Source: an uncultured Enterorhabdus sp. (GTDB taxonomy: Bacteria; Actinomycetota; Coriobacteriia; Coriobacteriales; Eggerthellaceae). Taken from it: a stretch of 64,000 bases of DNA. The translations under genes and the position numbers were made by a program. This document shows positions 60,841 through 64,000 of the stretch, piece by piece. Position 1 is the first letter of the stretch; the number at the start of each line of letters is the position of its first letter. The notes under the pieces were generated by a model. That model did no database searches and was not told the DNA's origin. It saw only the letters and a list, made by a program, of their open reading frames with translations. The DNA lies in NCBI GenBank assembly GCA_947649205.1, contig CANSQM010000001.1:124001-188000 (forward strand). Direction: 5' to 3'.

Positions 60841-60931
60841 GGAGAATCCTTCCGTCGCGGTTGCTTTCCGGAATCAGGGTAGCGCACCGCCGGCGCGGGA
60901 GGAGGCGGGGCAGCGGTCGGCCGCTGAGCCG

Positions 60932-61873
60932 TTACGCAACGGCGAGCCTCGAGCGGGCCGCGTCGACCAGGGCGGCGAACAGGCCGCGGTGACGGTCGAG
61001 GTACTCGGGGTGCCACTGCACGCCCAGGTAGAAGCGACGGCGGGGGTCTTCCACGGCCTCCACCACGCCATCGCCCGAGCGGGCCGCCACCGTGAGGCCC
61101 TCGGCCACGTGATCGATGCCCTGGTGGTGCATGGAGTTCACGGCGAAGGGGCCCTCGGCTTCGAGGGAGGCCGCCAGCAGGGTGTTCGGGGCGATGGTCA
61201 CCGTATCAGTGGTGCGGTCGTAAGGCGGTTCCTGGCGATGGCCCCGCTCGGTGACGCCGCAGTTGTACAGGTCGCGGTAGAGGCTACCGCCCAGGGCCAC
61301 GTTCATCACCTGCATGCCGCGGCAGATGCCGAGGCAGGGAAGCTGCCGCTCATGGGCCAGCCGGGCCAGTTCCAGCTCGAAGCCGTCCCGATCCTCGCTG
61401 ACGGCGAGCAGGTCGGACAGGCAGGGCACAGCCGGGCGCTCCGGGTCGGTGAGCACGTTGCGTCCGTCGAGGGCGCATACCTCATCGGGACCCGGAGGGC
61501 CGCCCATGGCCTGGCGGAAGGCCTCCTCCGAGGCGTTGTGGCCGCAGAAGGGCACTCGGGCTCCCGTCGAGCGGCAATGGGATGCCGATCCGCAGCCGAG
61601 GGCCGCCACATCGTCCATGTTCAGGGCATCGCGGCTCTTGGCCGGGTCGGGCACGTAGTAGCGGGGGTGCACGTCGCCGCCGCCGGTGATGACCAGGGCG
61701 TCCACCGCATCGATGACCCGTCGCGCCAGGGCGCGGTTCGCCTCGGCCCCGCCGCGCACGGGCGTGAGCAGCAGCGGCGCGGCCCCGGTGGCGGCCACGC
61801 GGTTGATGTACTCCACGTTGACACGCTGGAAGCCGTCGGCCTCGTTGAGCGTGGTGGTGATGCCGATAATCAC
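60932..61873 (-). CDS. Class I glutamine-amidotransferase-like peptidase C26 (PuuD/GGH-like)
   Basis: Probable gamma-glutamyl hydrolase of 313 residues, acting on gamma-glutamyl-GABA or folate polyglutamate. The nucleophile lies in LGICRGMQVMN, and the His-Glu of the triad in VQWHPEYL. ITGGGDVHP is the usual early loop. The stretch from the first NMDDVAALGCGSASH to about 45 residues beyond is longer than in typical PuuD enzymes. GTG at 61873 with GAGGGGG upstream; the frame stays open far upstream without a ribosome site. Divergent from dtd. Confidence 0.82.
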   Translation of the reverse strand: MIIGITTTLNEADGFQRVNVEYINRVAATGAAPLLLTPVRGGAEANRALARRVIDAVDALVITGGGDVHPRYYVPDPAKSRDALNMDDVAALGCGSASHCRSTGARVPFCGHNASEEAFRQAMGGPPGPDEVCALDGRNVLTDPERPAVPCLSDLLAVSEDRDGFELELARLAHERQLPCLGICRGMQVMNVALGGSLYRDLYNCGVTERGHRQEPPYDRTTDTVTIAPNTLLAASLEAEGPFAVNSMHHQGIDHVAEGLTVAARSGDGVVEAVEDPRRRFYLGVQWHPEYLDRHRGLFAALVDAARSRLAVA

Positions 61874-62081
61874 AGGGTCCCCCTCGGTCGCATTGGTCGG
61901 ACAAGAACATACCACCGACGGGCCCCGGCGGCAACGGCCCCGCCCCGTCTCGTGCCATTGGCGCAGGTAAAGGGCTACAATGGGGAAGACGAGAGGGCCT
62001 CGGCGCCCAGCGGCCGGCCCGGGGCTTCCCGGAAGCGGGCCTGCGGAGCGCGAATGGGGGCCATAGACGAAGGAGGTGCCC

Positions 62082-62528
62082 ATGCGGGCGGTGGTGCAGT
62101 GCGTGAGCGAGGCGAGCGTGACGGTGGAGGGGCGAGAGGTGGGCGCCATCGGCAAGGGGTTTCTGATCCTGCTCGGTGTGGGACACGGGGACACCGAGGC
62201 CGAGGCCGATCGGCTCTGGCGCAAGATCGCCAAGATGCGCGTGTTCGACGATGCGGCGGGTAAGACGAACCTGAGCCTGGCTGACGTGGACGGGGAAGTA
62301 CTCGTGGTGAGCCAGTTCACGCTGTACGCCAACTGCAAGAAGGGCAACCGTCCCTCGTTCACCGAGGCGGGCGACCCGGCCATTGCCCGACGGCTCTACG
62401 AGTACTTCGCCGATTTGGCCCGCGCCGACGGCTTTACCGTGGCCACGGGCGAGTTCGGCGCCATGATGGACGTGGCCCTGGTGAACCGGGGCCCCTTCAC
62501 CCTGGTGCTCGATACCGACACGTTGTAG
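62082..62528 (+). CDS. dtd: D-aminoacyl-tRNA deacylase
   Basis: Removes D-amino acids or glycine wrongly attached to tRNA. Product of 148 residues, the normal family length. The two active-site motifs are intact: SQFTLYAN (about 77-84) and NRGPFT (about 136-141, the Gly-cisPro pair). AGGAGG six bases before ATG at 62082. A perfect 11-bp hairpin closes the gene. Single-gene unit between the C26 peptidase and adenine deaminase. Confidence 0.95.
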   Translation: MRAVVQCVSEASVTVEGREVGAIGKGFLILLGVGHGDTEAEADRLWRKIAKMRVFDDAAGKTNLSLADVDGEVLVVSQFTLYANCKKGNRPSFTEAGDPAIARRLYEYFADLARADGFTVATGEFGAMMDVALVNRGPFTLVLDTDTL

Positions 62529-62536
62529 GGCAGGGA

Positions 62537-62566
62537 AGCGGGCCCCGGCTTCGGTCGGGGCCCGCT
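62537..62566. terminator. Terminator between dtd and adenine deaminase
   Basis: Perfect 11-bp stem AGCGGGCCCCG / CGGGGCCCGCT with an 8-nt loop, 9 bp past dtd and 17 bp from the converging stop. No long T-run, but placement supports bidirectional use. Confidence 0.7.
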
Positions 62567-62582
62567 CGGCATTCGGAAGGGG

Positions 62583-64000
62583 CTATTCCCCGTCCACCGC
62601 CAGATCGGTGAACTGGAAGGTGGTGCAGTCCACGAGTCCCCGGTTGGTGAGGCGCAGTTCGGGCAGGCAGGCGAGCGGAATGAGGGCCATGGTCATGAAG
62701 GGGGAGGGCATGGTGCAGCCGATCTCGGCCCAAGTGTCCTCCAGGTGATGCACCTTCGCGCTCATTTCCTCGGCGCTCAGCGCGCCCATAAGCCCGGCGA
62801 TGGGCAGCTCCACGAGCCCCAGCACCTCGCCGTCGGCCACGACGACCAGGCCGCCGCCCACTTCGGCGAGGGTGTTGGCAGCCAGGGCCATGTCCTCGTC
62901 GTTGGTGCCCACCACGAGCAGGTTGTGGGCGTCGTGGGCCACGGTGGAGGCCATGGCGCCGCGCTTGATGCCGAAGCCCTTGGTGAAGCCCGCGCCGTGG
63001 GTGCCCGTCTCGTGGTGGCGCTCGAAGACGAAGGTCTTCAGCACGTCCTGGTCAAGGTCGCTTTCCAGGGCACCGTTGCGCACGGTGAGGGCTACGTGGG
63101 CCTCGCGGTCGGGCACCGATCCGGGCAGAAGCTCGATGGCCCGCACGGTGACGGCCTCGCCGTCGGATGCACCCGCTGGCGCTTCCACGCGGAAGGTGTC
63201 GGGGGTGATGGTGCGCCCCAGGTGCATGGAATGGGTGACCCAATCCGGATAGTCGAAGGGCGCCAGATCGAAGGTGCAGGCGCCGTTCTCGGCCACCACA
63301 TCGCCGTCGATGAGCACGCGGGTGACGTTCAGATCCTCCAGGTTGTCCAGAAACACGATGTCGGCGCACTTGCCCGGCGCGATGGAGCCCAGCTCGTGTT
63401 CCATGCGGAAGCAGGTGGCGGTGTTGATGGTCATCATCTGGATGGCGGTGATCACATCGATGCCGCAGGCCACGGCCATGCGCAGGATGTAGTCGAGGTG
63501 CCCGTGGGCCACCAGGGTGTGCGGGTGGGTGTCGTCGGAGATGAGGTTCGCGAAGCGGGTGTCGATGCCGGTCTCGGTGACGGCGGCGGCCAGCTGGGGC
63601 AGGTCGAGCCAGGCCGAGCCGTAGCGCAGCTGGGCGTATTGCCCCAGGCGCATCTTGGCCAGGGCGTCCTCGGCGCGGGTGGACTCGTGGCAGCAGCGCA
63701 CGCCGCAGGCGATGTAGGCGTTCAGCCCCTGGTCGGTCTCGGGGATGGAATAGTGGCCCGTGATGACCTTGTCGGCCTTCAGCGTCTCGGCCAGCTCGCC
63801 GTGGGCATGATCGGTGCCGGCCAGCACGCCGGGGAAGTTCATCATCTCGCCAAGGCCCACCACGCCGTCCCAGGTCATGGACTCGGCGATTTCCTCAGGC
63901 CCCACGAAGGAACCCGTGTCCTCGAAACCGGGCACGGCCGGCACGCAGGAGGGGGTGGTGACCATGGCCTTCAAAGGGGTGCGGGCGGCGTCGTCCATCA
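62583..64000 (-). CDS. ade: Adenine deaminase, 5' end beyond window
   Basis: Converts adenine to hypoxanthine and ammonia for purine salvage. At least 472 C-terminal residues are present; full enzymes are about 570-600 residues, so the first 100 or more codons, with the metal-binding H-x-H, lie beyond 64000. LGEMMNFPGVLAG, ITGHYSIP, LISDDTHPHTLVAHGHLDYI and the ASTVAHDAHNLLVVG block near the C-terminus are typical of bacterial adenine deaminases. The internal ATG at 63998 is not the start. Confidence 0.92.
   Translation of the reverse strand, partial: MDDAARTPLKAMVTTPSCVPAVPGFEDTGSFVGPEEIAESMTWDGVVGLGEMMNFPGVLAGTDHAHGELAETLKADKVITGHYSIPETDQGLNAYIACGVRCCHESTRAEDALAKMRLGQYAQLRYGSAWLDLPQLAAAVTETGIDTRFANLISDDTHPHTLVAHGHLDYILRMAVACGIDVITAIQMMTINTATCFRMEHELGSIAPGKCADIVFLDNLEDLNVTRVLIDGDVVAENGACTFDLAPFDYPDWVTHSMHLGRTITPDTFRVEAPAGASDGEAVTVRAIELLPGSVPDREAHVALTVRNGALESDLDQDVLKTFVFERHHETGTHGAGFTKGFGIKRGAMASTVAHDAHNLLVVGTNDEDMALAANTLAEVGGGLVVVADGEVLGLVELPIAGLMGALSAEEMSAKVHHLEDTWAEIGCTMPSPFMTMALIPLACLPELRLTNRGLVDCTTFQFTDLAVDGE

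Noticed and set aside
1..64000. CRISPR arrays, tRNA or rRNA genes, insertion sequences, prophage or integrase genes
   Set aside because: Looked for regularly spaced repeats, T-loop-like strings and DDE or recombinase motifs. None found; the repeats present are short, few and irregularly spaced.

Overview
The window looks like a chromosomal segment from a high-GC anaerobic actinobacterium of the Eggerthellaceae (Eggerthella/Adlercreutzia/Gordonibacter type). The case rests on strong GC bias, GAGGAG/AAGGAGG ribosome sites with frequent GTG and TTG starts, and two FAD-binding reductases with Tat lipoprotein signals, each divergent from a membrane-bound LuxR regulator (a hallmark arrangement of this family). 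Separate AICAR-transformylase and IMP-cyclohydrolase genes and a class III fructose bisphosphatase also fit. Genus and species cannot be settled from this window. No rRNA, tRNA, CRISPR array, transposase, integrase or phage gene was seen.

Layout. 0-5 kb: fbp, then a nuclease-like gene lying between two 128-bp direct repeats, then a membrane-anchored XRE regulator. 5-7 kb: small membrane proteins, including a duplicated 101-bp gene tail. 7.2-9.5 kb: a ZTP riboswitch with an overlapping terminator leads IMP cyclohydrolase and AICAR formyltransferase, the step that consumes the riboswitch's ligand. 9.6-16.4 kb: dGTPase, PAP2 phosphatase, ZIP metal transporter, APC permease, S10 carboxypeptidase and a hypothetical gene. 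16.7-20.2 kb: first Tat-flavoprotein/LuxR pair. 20.4-25.7 kb: HTH-HipA-like kinase with a large inverted repeat in its promoter, MOSC protein, anion permease, a flavodoxin-cupin chimera and CrcB.

25.8-33 kb: an XRE-desulfoferrodoxin fusion, a 14-codon candidate gene with a strong hairpin, a RelB/ParE-type toxin-antitoxin pair with its operator, a DNA glycosylase-NADHX epimerase fusion, a CPBP protease divergent from a YtrA-type GntR operon, and an alkyltransferase. 33.1-36.6 kb: second Tat-flavoprotein/LuxR pair. 36.6-44.1 kb: lipoprotein, PAS hybrid histidine kinase, a triple RidA protein, WalJ-like hydrolase, a secreted hypothetical protein and a deformylase-like protein. 44.2-53.7 kb: HelD plus ABC exporter operon, a CXXCH lipoprotein, a SWIM-SNF2 helicase and an MqsR/MqsA pair. 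53.9-64 kb: a glycine-riboswitch-controlled sodium:amino-acid symporter, a Ski2-like helicase, NhaC-type antiporter, SfsA, a C26 peptidase, D-aminoacyl-tRNA deacylase and the 3' part of adenine deaminase, cut by the window end.

Common themes: purine metabolism (riboswitch operon, dGTPase, adenine deaminase, hypoxanthine-DNA glycosylase), damage and oxygen defence (superoxide reductase fusion, RidA, NADHX epimerase, alkyltransferase), respiratory flavoproteins on the outer face, and small stress modules with palindromic operators in AT-rich islands.
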